From positions 62,001 through 126,000 of the forward strand of contig JHXB01000001.1 in the NCBI GenBank assembly GCA_000621905.1: 64,000 nt of DNA, in the 5' to 3' direction. Shown here in pieces: positions 16,765 to 25,554 of the stretch (position 1 is its first letter; every line of letters begins with the position of its first letter). The translations under genes and the position numbers were made by a program. The notes beneath the pieces are model-generated. The model searched no databases and had not been told where the DNA came from. It worked only from the letters and a program-made list of their open reading frames with translations. The stretch is from Lachnospiraceae bacterium NC2004. Lineage in GTDB: Bacteria; Bacillota; Clostridia; Lachnospirales; Lachnospiraceae.

Positions 16765-18399
16765 TTATTTGCCTGCGATGTCAGTCAAATGAGTGCTGTT
16801 AAGCATTTTGAGTCGCATCTGAGTAGAAACGTCTTTGTTAATTGTATTGCTGCCAACCGAAAGAGAACTCTTGTCGATACTTAATGAAAGCTTGGTCTTG
16901 GTAGGCGCCTCGGCATCCTGCTTCTTACGTCTGACTTCTTCGGTTACTGTTCTTGCCTTAGGTATATTGGTATATGCTTGTTTAGAAGGGACAAATGTTG
17001 TCGCTATCTTATTACGCTTAGATATAAATAACTCAAGCTTGTCTGGGTTAGATAATCTTGATTTCTTCATATGATCAAGCATCTCAATCTCGTCGAAGTA
17101 GCATCTCGTTCCTTTGTAGGTTATACATTTGTAGCCAAATGATAACGAGTGTTCTACGAAGTAGTAGTTGTCATTCTTGATGAGATTCTCCATGATATCC
17201 ATAACCGGATAGTGTTCTATATTGCCACCGACCGGCTGAACGTATCTGTTATATACGATAAGGTTGCTTACCTTAAGGCGCTTATGAACAATTCTGGTTA
17301 TAAGGTCATCCGTTGAGATGTCCATAATCTTGTTGTTCTCCATATCGTATAGTCTGTATCCTGTGATAGTGCCGTCCTTCTCCTTGAAGACAGCTATCAT
17401 GTGGATGTTCTTCTCCTTAGCGTTCTTCTCGATGTCGAGGTCAAGCATAAGCTCTTCAACGGTCTGATATCTGTCCTTGGCTCTGACCTTAAGACCTTTC
17501 ATAATAGCCTTAATCTGTCCTTCCGGCATCTCTAAGTGAAATGAAGATAATGGCTTAAGTTCGTCTTCAATCAATCTATCCATGGCTTCAGGAGGAACCT
17601 TGTTGGTAATCGCTTTGTAAAGTGTTGCGCAAAGAGCGTATACATCTGTCCAAGGACCCTGAACACCTTTGGAACGATACTGTTCCTCAGGAGCAAACCC
17701 TCTCTTTAAAATGATAGTCATGCTCTTGTTGTCTTCCTCGTTGGTAAATCTTGCAGCACCAAAGTCGATAAGCTTAAATGAACCGTCTAAGCCGATCATA
17801 ATGTTGTCCGGACTTATATCCCTATGGATAATTCCGTCTTTATGAATCTCTTCGAGTGATTTAAGGACCGGCATCATAAGCTCAATTGCCTCTTTAGGAG
17901 ACAGAGTGCCGTTGGTTTCTAAGTATTCCTTAAGTGTAATGCCGTCAATATATTCCATTACGATGTAGGCTGTCTCATTAGCCTCAAAGAAGTCGATAGT
18001 TGATACAATTCCGTCAAGATTATTGTATTTCTTTAGAATTCTAGCTTCGTTGGTGTACTTCTCTAAACCGTTGATATATGCCTTCTCATCTCTGTTCTTA
18101 AAGAAATGAAGGGTCAAGTCGTTGCTGTCGTGGCAATCTCTTGTTGCAACATTAGAAGGGAAGTATTCTTTAATAGCTACAGGCTTGGCTTCCTTGGTGT
18201 CATATGCGATATAGGTAAGTCCAAATCCACCTTCGCCTAAAACCTTGCCAATCTTGTATCTGTTATTAAGTAAAGAGTGTAAAGGTATAGCTCGTGGATT
18301 ACATTGATATGTGATTTCGTTAAAACCACAGATAGGACATGTGCCGCCATGAGCCTCAACTACACTCATACATCCAAAGCAAATACGTGAATCTTCCAT
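16765..18399 (-). CDS. Ser/Thr protein kinase with N-terminal zinc ribbon
   Basis: A 544-residue soluble Hanks-type kinase. A zinc ribbon comes first (C-F-G-C at 7-10 and C-P-I-C at 21-24). The kinase domain spans about 47-320, with L-G-E-G-G-F-G-L-T-Y, V-A-I-K-E-Y, H-R-D-I-S-P-D-N, D-F-G and F-A-P-E-E-Q-Y. The last ~220 residues form an uncharacterised region with Y-R-L-Y-D-M-E-N-N and a Ser-rich end. No membrane segment is seen. It is convergent with the PP2C/FHA/kinase cluster and shares F-A-P-x-E-Q with the other kinase. The start is set by a GGGGG site just before the ATG on the minus strand. Confidence 0.92.
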   Translation of the reverse strand: MEDSRICFGCMSVVEAHGGTCPICGFNEITYQCNPRAIPLHSLLNNRYKIGKVLGEGGFGLTYIAYDTKEAKPVAIKEYFPSNVATRDCHDSNDLTLHFFKNRDEKAYINGLEKYTNEARILKKYNNLDGIVSTIDFFEANETAYIVMEYIDGITLKEYLETNGTLSPKEAIELMMPVLKSLEEIHKDGIIHRDISPDNIMIGLDGSFKLIDFGAARFTNEEDNKSMTIILKRGFAPEEQYRSKGVQGPWTDVYALCATLYKAITNKVPPEAMDRLIEDELKPLSSFHLEMPEGQIKAIMKGLKVRAKDRYQTVEELMLDLDIEKNAKEKNIHMIAVFKEKDGTITGYRLYDMENNKIMDISTDDLITRIVHKRLKVSNLIVYNRYVQPVGGNIEHYPVMDIMENLIKNDNYYFVEHSLSFGYKCITYKGTRCYFDEIEMLDHMKKSRLSNPDKLELFISKRNKIATTFVPSKQAYTNIPKARTVTEEVRRKKQDAEAPTKTKLSLSIDKSSLSVGSNTINKDVSTQMRLKMLNSTHLTDIAGK

Positions 18400-18441
18400 C
18401 GTTATTCCCCCGAATAAAACAATATATATGTGTCGCCGATG

Positions 18442-18465
18442 TGGTGCTAAACAGCTAGCGCACCA
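18442..18465. repeat. Inverted repeat upstream of the zinc-ribbon kinase
   Basis: TGGTGC (18442-18447) pairs with GCACCA (18460-18465) across 12 nt, 43 nt upstream of the minus-strand kinase start. It could be an operator or a 5' UTR hairpin of that gene. Confidence 0.35.
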
Positions 18466-18564
18466 TTTCTATGATACTAGTATTTATGAAAAAAATCAAT
18501 AAAATTATTATGTATTATTGTGCTAAATATCGAGGCTTTTTTTATGGAGATTATTGGTAATTTA

Positions 18565-18573
18565 TGATAAAAT
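18565..18573 (+). promoter_or_regulatory. Extended -10 promoter of the dNTP operon
   Basis: TGA-TAAAAT lies 20 nt before the dgt start codon. The -35 region is poor. It is the only promoter-like site I see for the four-gene operon. Confidence 0.45.
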
Positions 18574-18592
18574 CATAGAGGTAGGTGATTAG

Positions 18593-19822
18593 ATGAGCGA
18601 CAGAGTAAAGAACTACCAGACCTTGAGTGAGGAGCTGGTTTTAAGGATAAGACAAGATAAGGCTGAGCATAAGTTGAGCCCGTATAGGACGGACGACACA
18701 ATGGCGCTTAGAAAGAGACCTGATCACAATGAGACTGACGCGTGGAGACCGCCGTTTATAAGAGATGTTGAGAGGATTATGCACAATCCTTATTATAACA
18801 GGTACGCAGACAAGACTCAGGTGTTCTCGTTTATGAAGAACGACGACATATCAAGAAGGTCTTTCCATGTTCAGCTTGTGGCAAGGATTGCAAGGAATAT
18901 ATCAAGGGTGTTAGGGCTTAATGAAGACTTGACCGAGGCTATAGCTCTTGGTCATGACATTGGACATACGCCTTTCGGTCATGCAGGAGAGAGGATGCTT
19001 TCTGCCAAGCTTCAAGAACATACTGGTGGTAGCGCTAAACGTTACTTTAACCACAATGTACATAGTGTAAGAGTTATGAATACACTCGTGGATTGGAATG
19101 TGAGCTTGCAGACTTTAGACGGAGCGCTGTGTCATAACGGAGAACTTGAACTAAGCGAATATGTACCATGTCCGTTAAGAACATTTGATGAACTTCAAAT
19201 GTTAGAAGAGAAGTGTAATACTGATGAATCACAGATCAAGAAATTGATTCCTTGTACTTTAGAAGGCTGTGTTGTGAGAGTGAGTGATATCATAGCATAC
19301 CTTGGTAAGGACAGACAGGACGCAGTGAAAGTTGGGCTTTTAAAGGACGACAGTGATTTTGGTAATGATGTTATCGGAAGGACCAATTCTGAGATTATCA
19401 ATAATATGATTGTCAATATAGTCGAGAACAGTTACGGACACGATTACTTAAGGCTTGATAAGGAATACTATGACGCTTTTGCCAAAGCTAAGAAAGAGAA
19501 TTATGAGTTGATATATCAGAATGAGTCGGTTGAGAGTCAGATGATATCTGTAGTTCGGCCGATGTTTGATGCGATGTATGAGGAGATATTAAGCCAAGCT
19601 AAAAAGCTTGACCAATCAAGCATTTTCTATAAGCATCATATTGAATTCTTGAAAGGGATTAACAGTAAGCTTAATATGGATGAATATTTGGAAAGTGACC
19701 CTAATCAGTTGACTGTTGATTTTATTGCGAGTATGACAGATGACTATTTTATAGACCTTTATAGTACATTGTTTCCTAAGAGTGATTTGAAGATAGTTTA
19801 TAAAGGTTACTTTGAGGACTAG
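18593..19822 (+). CDS. dgt: dGTP triphosphohydrolase-like HD-domain protein
   Basis: A 409-residue HD-domain dNTPase that splits dGTP (or other dNTPs) into deoxynucleoside and triphosphate. Visible motifs: R-R-S-F-H-V-Q-L-V-A-R-I-A-R near residue 85, the metal site A-L-G-H-D-I-G-H-T-P-F-G-H-A-G-E near 122-137, and a later R-V-S-D-I-I-A-Y-L. It starts 18.6 kb into the window with an AGGTGATTAG site and ends 8 nt before nrdD. Placement with nrdD, nrdG and dut points to balancing of dNTP pools. Confidence 0.92.
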   Translation: MSDRVKNYQTLSEELVLRIRQDKAEHKLSPYRTDDTMALRKRPDHNETDAWRPPFIRDVERIMHNPYYNRYADKTQVFSFMKNDDISRRSFHVQLVARIARNISRVLGLNEDLTEAIALGHDIGHTPFGHAGERMLSAKLQEHTGGSAKRYFNHNVHSVRVMNTLVDWNVSLQTLDGALCHNGELELSEYVPCPLRTFDELQMLEEKCNTDESQIKKLIPCTLEGCVVRVSDIIAYLGKDRQDAVKVGLLKDDSDFGNDVIGRTNSEIINNMIVNIVENSYGHDYLRLDKEYYDAFAKAKKENYELIYQNESVESQMISVVRPMFDAMYEEILSQAKKLDQSSIFYKHHIEFLKGINSKLNMDEYLESDPNQLTVDFIASMTDDYFIDLYSTLFPKSDLKIVYKGYFED

Positions 19823-19830
19823 GTGAGTAT

Positions 19831-21696
19831 ATGATTAAGGATTTTATCAACAAAGAACAGTTAGACGACATGTTTAGAACGAGCCAGTCTATCCTCTATA
19901 TAGGTGACAAAGAGAATTCCAACATGGATAGCGCGTTGGTGTCAACTAAGAGGAGTCTGCTTCTTAATCATTTGAATCGTGAGCTCTATAAGGAGAATTT
20001 TTTAAATGATGATGAGAGAGAAGCGTTAAATGACGGCTACATTTACATACATGATATGTCAGCCAGGCTTGACACCATGAACTGCTGCCTTTTTGATATA
20101 AAGGATGTGTTAAAAGGTGGTTTTGAGATGTCTAATATCTGGTATAACGAACCTAAGACGCTAGATACTGTGTTTGATGTTATAGGAGATATTGTGCTCT
20201 CTGCGGCGGGACAGCAATACGGCGGTTTTACGGTTCCCAATGTTGATCTTTTACTGGAACCGTACGCTGAAAAGTCGTATGAGAAGTATCTTAACATTTA
20301 CAAAGAGCACGGTCTTTCGTATAAGGAGAGTGAACTGGAGGCTTTTCGTAATGTTGAAAATGACATGAGGCAAGGCTTTCAGGGATGGGAGTACAAGTTT
20401 AACACAGTCTCTTCGAGCAGGGGAGACTATCCGTTTACGACGATTACATTTGGAACGGGTACGGGTAGATTTGCCAAGCTTGCGTCGATTACCGCGCTTA
20501 GAGTGAGAAGAAACGGGCAAGGATTAAAGGGCAAGAAGAAGCCTGTCTTATATCCTAAGCTTGTATTTTTATATGATGAAGATCTTCATGGTAAAGGGGC
20601 GGAGCTAGAGGATGTCTTTGAGGAAGGAATCCTCACATCCGCTAAGACCATGTATCCGGATTGGCTTTCACTTTCTGGCGAAGGTTATATAGCAAGTATT
20701 TACAAGACTTATGGTGAGATTATCAGTCCTATGGGGTGCAGGGCGTTTCTATCGCCTTGGTATGAGAGAGGCGGGATTAAGCCTGCTGACGGAGAAGATA
20801 AGCCGGTGTACATTGGGCGTTTTAATATAGGCGTTGTTAGTCTCAATCTCCCTATGATATATGCTAAGGCTGATGCCGAGAAGAAGGACTTTTATGAGGT
20901 GTTAGACTACTACCTTGAGATGATAAGAGGTGTTCATATCAGGACGTATGAGTATCTGGGCAATATGAAAGCATCGTCTAATCCCCTTGCTTACACTCAG
21001 GGAGGATTTTACGGCGGGCATCTTAATTATGATGAGAAGATTGAGCCTTTGCTTAAGTCAGCGACAGCTTCATTTGGGTACACAGCACTTAATGAGCTTC
21101 AGAACCTTTATAACGGCTGTTCGCTCACCGAGGACAGCGATTTTGCTTATGAGACCTTGCTTCATATCAACAGGGTTGTGGAGCGGTTTAAGGAGGAAGA
21201 TGGTCACCTTTATGCGATATACGGAACTCCGGCAGAGAACTTGTGCGGATTGCAGGTTAAGCAGTTTAGAGCTAAGTATGGCATCATAAAAGGAGTTTCT
21301 GACAGGGAGTACGTGAGTAACAGTTTTCACTGTCATGTTACTGAAGATATCACGCCTATTGAGAAGCAGGATTACGAGAGAAGGTTTTGGGAACTCTCTA
21401 ACGGTGGCAAGATTCAGTATGTCAAGTATCCGATTGATTATAATCTTGAGGCAATAAGGATTCTTGTCAGGCGTGCTATGGCATACGGATACTACGAAGG
21501 AGTTAACCTTTCGCTTTCGTACTGTGATGATTGTGGACATGAGGAACTTGATATGGACAGATGTCCTTCATGTGGAAGCACGAACCTCACTAAGATTGAG
21601 AGGATGAACGGATATCTTTCTTACTCAAGAGTTAAAGGTGACACAAGGCTTAATCATGCCAAGATGGCGGAGATTAAAGAGAGAGTATCCATGTAA
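19831..21696 (+). CDS. nrdD: Anaerobic (class III) ribonucleoside-triphosphate reductase
   Basis: A 621-residue glycyl-radical enzyme that reduces ribonucleoside triphosphates to dNTPs without oxygen. The thiyl cysteine lies in S-P-M-G-C-R-A-F-L-S-P-W. A zinc site follows (C-D-D-C-G-H and C-P-S-C-G-S near 565-582). The glycyl-radical region is R-M-N-G-Y-L-S, about 30 residues before the end. The protein starts close to the catalytic core and has no N-terminal ATP-cone, so it may lack the usual dATP feedback site. Thermotoga NrdD is a known case without a cone. It needs NrdG, encoded next. Confidence 0.93.
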   Translation: MIKDFINKEQLDDMFRTSQSILYIGDKENSNMDSALVSTKRSLLLNHLNRELYKENFLNDDEREALNDGYIYIHDMSARLDTMNCCLFDIKDVLKGGFEMSNIWYNEPKTLDTVFDVIGDIVLSAAGQQYGGFTVPNVDLLLEPYAEKSYEKYLNIYKEHGLSYKESELEAFRNVENDMRQGFQGWEYKFNTVSSSRGDYPFTTITFGTGTGRFAKLASITALRVRRNGQGLKGKKKPVLYPKLVFLYDEDLHGKGAELEDVFEEGILTSAKTMYPDWLSLSGEGYIASIYKTYGEIISPMGCRAFLSPWYERGGIKPADGEDKPVYIGRFNIGVVSLNLPMIYAKADAEKKDFYEVLDYYLEMIRGVHIRTYEYLGNMKASSNPLAYTQGGFYGGHLNYDEKIEPLLKSATASFGYTALNELQNLYNGCSLTEDSDFAYETLLHINRVVERFKEEDGHLYAIYGTPAENLCGLQVKQFRAKYGIIKGVSDREYVSNSFHCHVTEDITPIEKQDYERRFWELSNGGKIQYVKYPIDYNLEAIRILVRRAMAYGYYEGVNLSLSYCDDCGHEELDMDRCPSCGSTNLTKIERMNGYLSYSRVKGDTRLNHAKMAEIKERVSM

Positions 21697-21710
21697 TTTG
21701 GAGGAGCGTT

Positions 21711-22169
21711 ATGAATTATCATAATATCGTTAAGGATGATATGTTAAATGGTGACGGCCTTAGAGTGACATTATTTGTTGCGGGGTGTAATCATAATTGT
21801 TATAATTGTCATAACCCTGAGACATTTGACCCAAATGGCGGAATACCTTTTGATGATGCTGCTTATGTCGAGATTTATAATGAGCTTTCTAAGGACTATG
21901 TTTCGGGTATAACTGTGACAGGAGGAGATCCGCTTTATATAGGCAACAGAGATACGGTCACAGAACTTTTGATGAATATCAAATCAAAATTTCCTGATAA
22001 GACTGTGTGGCTATATACCGGATATGTCTACGAGGAGATAAGCGATTTAGAGGTTATAAAGTATGTTGATGTATTGGTTGACGGACCGTATGTTGACGAA
22101 TTAAGAGATACTACTCTAAGGTGGAGAGGAAGCTCCAACCAACGAGTTATAAGATTAGGAGGACAATAA
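21711..22169 (+). CDS. nrdG: Anaerobic ribonucleotide reductase activating protein (radical SAM)
   Basis: A 152-residue radical-SAM activase that uses a [4Fe-4S] cluster and S-adenosylmethionine to place the glycyl radical on NrdD. The cluster ligands are C-N-H-N-C-Y-N-C (a C-x3-C-x2-C motif) near residues 26-33, followed by H-N-P-E-T. A G-G-D-P-L motif lies near residue 73. GGAGG lies 7 nt before the ATG. It sits 14 nt after nrdD and 1 nt before dut. Confidence 0.95.
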   Translation: MNYHNIVKDDMLNGDGLRVTLFVAGCNHNCYNCHNPETFDPNGGIPFDDAAYVEIYNELSKDYVSGITVTGGDPLYIGNRDTVTELLMNIKSKFPDKTVWLYTGYVYEEISDLEVIKYVDVLVDGPYVDELRDTTLRWRGSSNQRVIRLGGQ

Positions 22170-22170
22170 A

Positions 22171-22605
22171 ATGCAGCAGATACGCATTAAGTACTTTTCG
22201 GATGAGATTGAACATTTGACTTACATTGACAACAAGTCGGATTGGATTGATTTAAGGGCGGCGGAGGATGTCGTTATGAAGGCGGGAGAGTTTAAACTCA
22301 TTCCACTTGGTGTAGCAATGGAGCTCCCTAAAGGATACGAGGCGCATATCGTTCCAAGAAGCAGCACATATAAGAATTTTGGTTTGATTCAGACCAATCA
22401 TACGGGAATAGTGGACGAGAGTTACTCGGGAGATAATGATCAGTGGTTCTTCCCTGCTTATGCGCTCAGAGACACTGAGATTCATGTTAACGATAGAATA
22501 TGTCAGTTCAGAATTATGGAACATCAGCCTAAGATTTCATTTGTTGAAACGGACCACTTAGGCAACGAAGACAGAGGCGGAATAGGCAGTACAGGAATTA
22601 ATTGA
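22171..22605 (+). CDS. dut: dUTP diphosphatase (dUTPase)
   Basis: A 144-residue trimeric-type dUTPase that hydrolyses dUTP to dUMP and keeps uracil out of DNA. Motifs: D-L-R-A-A near residue 29, P-R-S-S-T-Y (residues 57-62), G-I-V-D-E-S-Y-S-G near 75, and the C-terminal arm [11 protein letters not shown]. The stretch between is slightly longer than in the E. coli enzyme. AGGAGG lies 7 nt before the ATG. It ends the dNTP operon. Confidence 0.93.
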   Translation: MQQIRIKYFSDEIEHLTYIDNKSDWIDLRAAEDVVMKAGEFKLIPLGVAMELPKGYEAHIVPRSSTYKNFGLIQTNHTGIVDESYSGDNDQWFFPAYALRDTEIHVNDRICQFRIMEHQPKISFVETDHLGNEDRGGIGSTGIN

Positions 22606-22620
22606 ATGTGACTATATATC

Positions 22621-22649
22621 TTGTGTATTTAAGGATAATATAGTACAAT
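22621..22649 (+). promoter_or_regulatory. Promoter of the chemoreceptor gene
   Basis: TTGTGT (22621-22626), 17 bp, TACAAT (22644-22649), 42 nt before the ATG at 22691. Confidence 0.6.
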
Positions 22650-22690
22650 ATAGAGTAGGTTTTTTAATAAATATGTCAGGAGGAACTGAT

Positions 22691-24685
22691 ATGGATGAAA
22701 TGATGGAGAGAAGTAATATTAATGTGGAAGATACTGGCTTTGAGACTACTGACGAGCGATTAGAAGATGTGACATATGATAAAGCAGAGACAGAAGTTGC
22801 CTTGGAGACCGTCGGCTATGAGGGTGATGAGCCTGTTTATGGTGATTCAGACGAGTCGGTATCTCTAAGTGAATCGGAAGAAACAGAGAGTTCCATTCTT
22901 GATTCACTTCCGGCGTCTGAGGACTCTGACGAGGAGAGAAGAGAGAGCCTTTATCCTATGAGGAAGGACAGATTCAGACTCTTTAATTTCCAGAGAAAGC
23001 TCATGATGCTTTGCCTTATTCCGATGATTATAGTCAGCGTTGTTGTTATTTATATTTCAAGTAATGCTCTTTCAACCAAGATTGATAAGCAGATTAAGGA
23101 ATCACTTATTATAACTACAAGTTCGCTTGATGTCTTTTATAATACGCTTTACAAGGGCGATTACTCAATGGATAAGGGTGGAACTTTCTACAAGGGTGAA
23201 GCTAAGCTTAGTAGCGACTATGATGTAATTGATGCTCTTAAGGAGTCTACCGGATATGAGATGTCTATGATTTATGGTGATATGAGACTTTTGACCACCA
23301 TCAAGAAAGATGGCGGAGAAGGCAGACGTATCAATGGTACCAGTGTTGATCCTAAGATTGTATCTAAGGTTGAGGAGGGTGGTAAGCCACTTTTTATGGA
23401 TGATGTAGTAATCGAGGATATAACCTACTACATTTATTATAGCCCTCTTTATAATTCGGACGGTTCAATATGTGGTATGGTCGCTGCAGCTACGCCTGTT
23501 GCTGAAGTTCAGAGTATGATTAAGAAAGAGCGTAACAGGATTATTGTCATTTCCCTGATTATTCTTATCGCATCAATGATTCTCGTTGCTATTATTGCTT
23601 CAGGAATGTCTAAGACTATGAGAAAGACCAAGAAGTTCCTTGCTCTTATTGCAGGTGGAGATTTGACCGTTGATCATGACAAGAAACTTATCAAGCGTAA
23701 GGATGAGTTTGGTGATATTTATTACATGTCAGTTAAGCTCCAGAGCGACTTTAGGGCTATTATGAACGATCTTAAGGAGTCAATGAACGAACTCGCGGAC
23801 TCTGCTAAAGATTTGAGAGATATGGCTATTAACACTAAGGCTTCGGTTGATGATGTTGGAGCTTCTGTAGAGGTTATTAGCGAGGGTGCTACAACACAGG
23901 CAGAATATACGCAGTCTGTTTCTGACAATGTAGGTAAGATAGGCGAGCAGATAGAATTTGTTATCGCAGAGATTGATTCTCTTAACACAGAGGCAGGTAA
24001 GATGGCTCAGGCTGAGGAAGATTCAGAGAGTATCATAAGAGAGCTCAATGTTTCTAACGATACTACCAAGAATTCTATCTCTAAGATTTCTGAACAGATA
24101 GATATTACCAATGAGAGCGTAATGAAGATTAGAACAGCAACAACACTTATTCAGGATATCTCTGATGAGACTGACCTTCTTTCACTTAATGCAAGTATTG
24201 AGGCGGCTCGTGCAGGTGATGCAGGTCGAGGATTTGCAGTTGTTGCAACTCAGATTACCAAGCTCGCTGAACAGTCTAACAAGGCAGCGGCCGAGATTGA
24301 GAGAATCGTTCACGATGTAATCTCTGAGTCTAACAAGATGAAGGAGATTATGGAAGAACTTAAGGCTGATGTTGACGATCAGCAGTATAAGCTTGACGAG
24401 ACCAACAAGAGATTTAGCGCGGTTTCTGATGGCGTCGAGACTTCACAGGAGAATATCGAGGGTATCAGAAGCAAGATGGATGTGCTTGGAGAGTCATCTA
24501 ACGCTATCTTGCAGGTTGTTGAGAACCTTACCGGTATTTCAGAGAGAAATGCAGAGTCAACCGAAGGAACTATTGCTTCTGCACATACTATGGCGGATAC
24601 CATGGAGAAGCTTGAGAGGGCTAGTGACAGACTCAGAAAGCTTTCTAAGAGACTTACACGCGAAGTGGAGGTATTCAAGAGCTGA
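22691..24685 (+). CDS. Methyl-accepting chemotaxis protein with acidic N-terminal extension
   Basis: A 664-residue chemoreceptor. The first ~95 residues are very acidic and lack a signal. A transmembrane helix follows near 105-125, then a single-Cache-like periplasmic domain to about 275, a second helix ([14 protein letters not shown]), a HAMP region and the long signalling coiled coil. The hairpin tip reads [22 protein letters not shown]. The ATG at 22673 is rejected because AGGAGG lies just 3' of it, well placed for 22691. No other che genes are present. The stop overlaps the mrp start by one base. Confidence 0.92.
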   Translation: MDEMMERSNINVEDTGFETTDERLEDVTYDKAETEVALETVGYEGDEPVYGDSDESVSLSESEETESSILDSLPASEDSDEERRESLYPMRKDRFRLFNFQRKLMMLCLIPMIIVSVVVIYISSNALSTKIDKQIKESLIITTSSLDVFYNTLYKGDYSMDKGGTFYKGEAKLSSDYDVIDALKESTGYEMSMIYGDMRLLTTIKKDGGEGRRINGTSVDPKIVSKVEEGGKPLFMDDVVIEDITYYIYYSPLYNSDGSICGMVAAATPVAEVQSMIKKERNRIIVISLIILIASMILVAIIASGMSKTMRKTKKFLALIAGGDLTVDHDKKLIKRKDEFGDIYYMSVKLQSDFRAIMNDLKESMNELADSAKDLRDMAINTKASVDDVGASVEVISEGATTQAEYTQSVSDNVGKIGEQIEFVIAEIDSLNTEAGKMAQAEEDSESIIRELNVSNDTTKNSISKISEQIDITNESVMKIRTATTLIQDISDETDLLSLNASIEAARAGDAGRGFAVVATQITKLAEQSNKAAAEIERIVHDVISESNKMKEIMEELKADVDDQQYKLDETNKRFSAVSDGVETSQENIEGIRSKMDVLGESSNAILQVVENLTGISERNAESTEGTIASAHTMADTMEKLERASDRLRKLSKRLTREVEVFKS

Positions 24686-25473
24686 TGAGTGAAGACAGAA
24701 GGATGGAGCAGTTTAAGATAGATTTAAATCCTGAGGCTAAGGTTGATAAAGTAATAGGAATAGTAAGCGGCAAGGGAGGAGTAGGTAAGTCCTTAGTTAC
24801 CTCCCTTGTAGCTAATTCTACTGCGGCAAGAGGTATTAATACCGCGATATTTGATGCAGATATAACGGGTCCATCAATTCCTAAGTGTTATGGACTTAAT
24901 TCCAAGGCGACAGTTGAAGGGGAGACGATCATTCCCGTAAGAACAGATAATGGTATTCAAGTTATGTCAATCAATCTTTTGCTTGAGGATGTAACACAGC
25001 CGGTAATATTTAGAGGACCGGTAATCGCCAATACCGTTAGACAGTTCTGGACTGATGTTTTGTGGGATGATGTAGGCGTTATGTATGTTGATATGCCACC
25101 GGGAACAGGAGACGTTCCTTTAACGGTGTTTCAGAGTCTTCCGTTAGACGGCATAATAGTTGTTGCATCACCGCAGGATTTGGTCAATATGGTAGTTGAA
25201 AAAGCTGTCAATATGGCTACAATGATGCGTATACCTATACTTGCTTTGGTTGAGAATATGGCATATTATGAGTGTCCTGACTGTGGTAAGAAGCATAAGA
25301 TATATGGTGACAGTCATCTTGCAGAGGTTGCTGCAAAACATAGAGCCACCAAAGATTCTCCTATTATTGAGATTCCTATTATGCCTGAGATCGCCAAACT
25401 CTGTGATGAAGGCAGAATTTATGATTATAAGAACAATCTTTTTGATGGACTTCTTGATTCTATAGTTGATTAG
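24685..25473 (+). CDS. mrp: Mrp/NBP35-family P-loop ATPase
   Basis: A 262-residue Mrp/ApbC-type ATPase, believed to carry and deliver Fe-S clusters. It has the deviant Walker A G-K-G-G-V-G-K-S, F-D-A-D-I-T-G-P-S-I-P, M-P-P-G-T-G-D and a C-P-D-C cluster-binding pair near the C-terminus. The N-terminal DUF59 domain of longer homologues is missing. The ATG overlaps the chemoreceptor stop (TGATG), so the two genes appear translationally coupled, an odd functional pairing. Confidence 0.93.
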   Translation: MSEDRRMEQFKIDLNPEAKVDKVIGIVSGKGGVGKSLVTSLVANSTAARGINTAIFDADITGPSIPKCYGLNSKATVEGETIIPVRTDNGIQVMSINLLLEDVTQPVIFRGPVIANTVRQFWTDVLWDDVGVMYVDMPPGTGDVPLTVFQSLPLDGIIVVASPQDLVNMVVEKAVNMATMMRIPILALVENMAYYECPDCGKKHKIYGDSHLAEVAAKHRATKDSPIIEIPIMPEIAKLCDEGRIYDYKNNLFDGLLDSIVD

Positions 25474-25511
25474 TTGGGATTTTTATTTTATTATATTGTA
25501 ATATCATTTAT

Positions 25512-25541
25512 ATCCTAAGATCATATGACTTAGGATTTTTT
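25512..25541 (+). terminator. Intrinsic terminator before ribD
   Basis: An 8-bp stem (ATCCTAAG, 25512-25519, with 25529-25536), a 9-nt loop and a run of seven T. It ends 13 nt before the ribD start and within a few bases of its ribosome binding site. It may end the mrp transcript or act as an attenuator for the rib genes. No FMN (RFN) riboswitch is present in this 81-nt gap. Confidence 0.75.
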
Positions 25542-25554
25542 CATGGAGATAGAT

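Noticed and set aside
25474-25554. FMN riboswitch before ribD
   Set aside because: The gap is only 81 nt and holds a simple terminator hairpin. No RFN-type conserved core can be seen.
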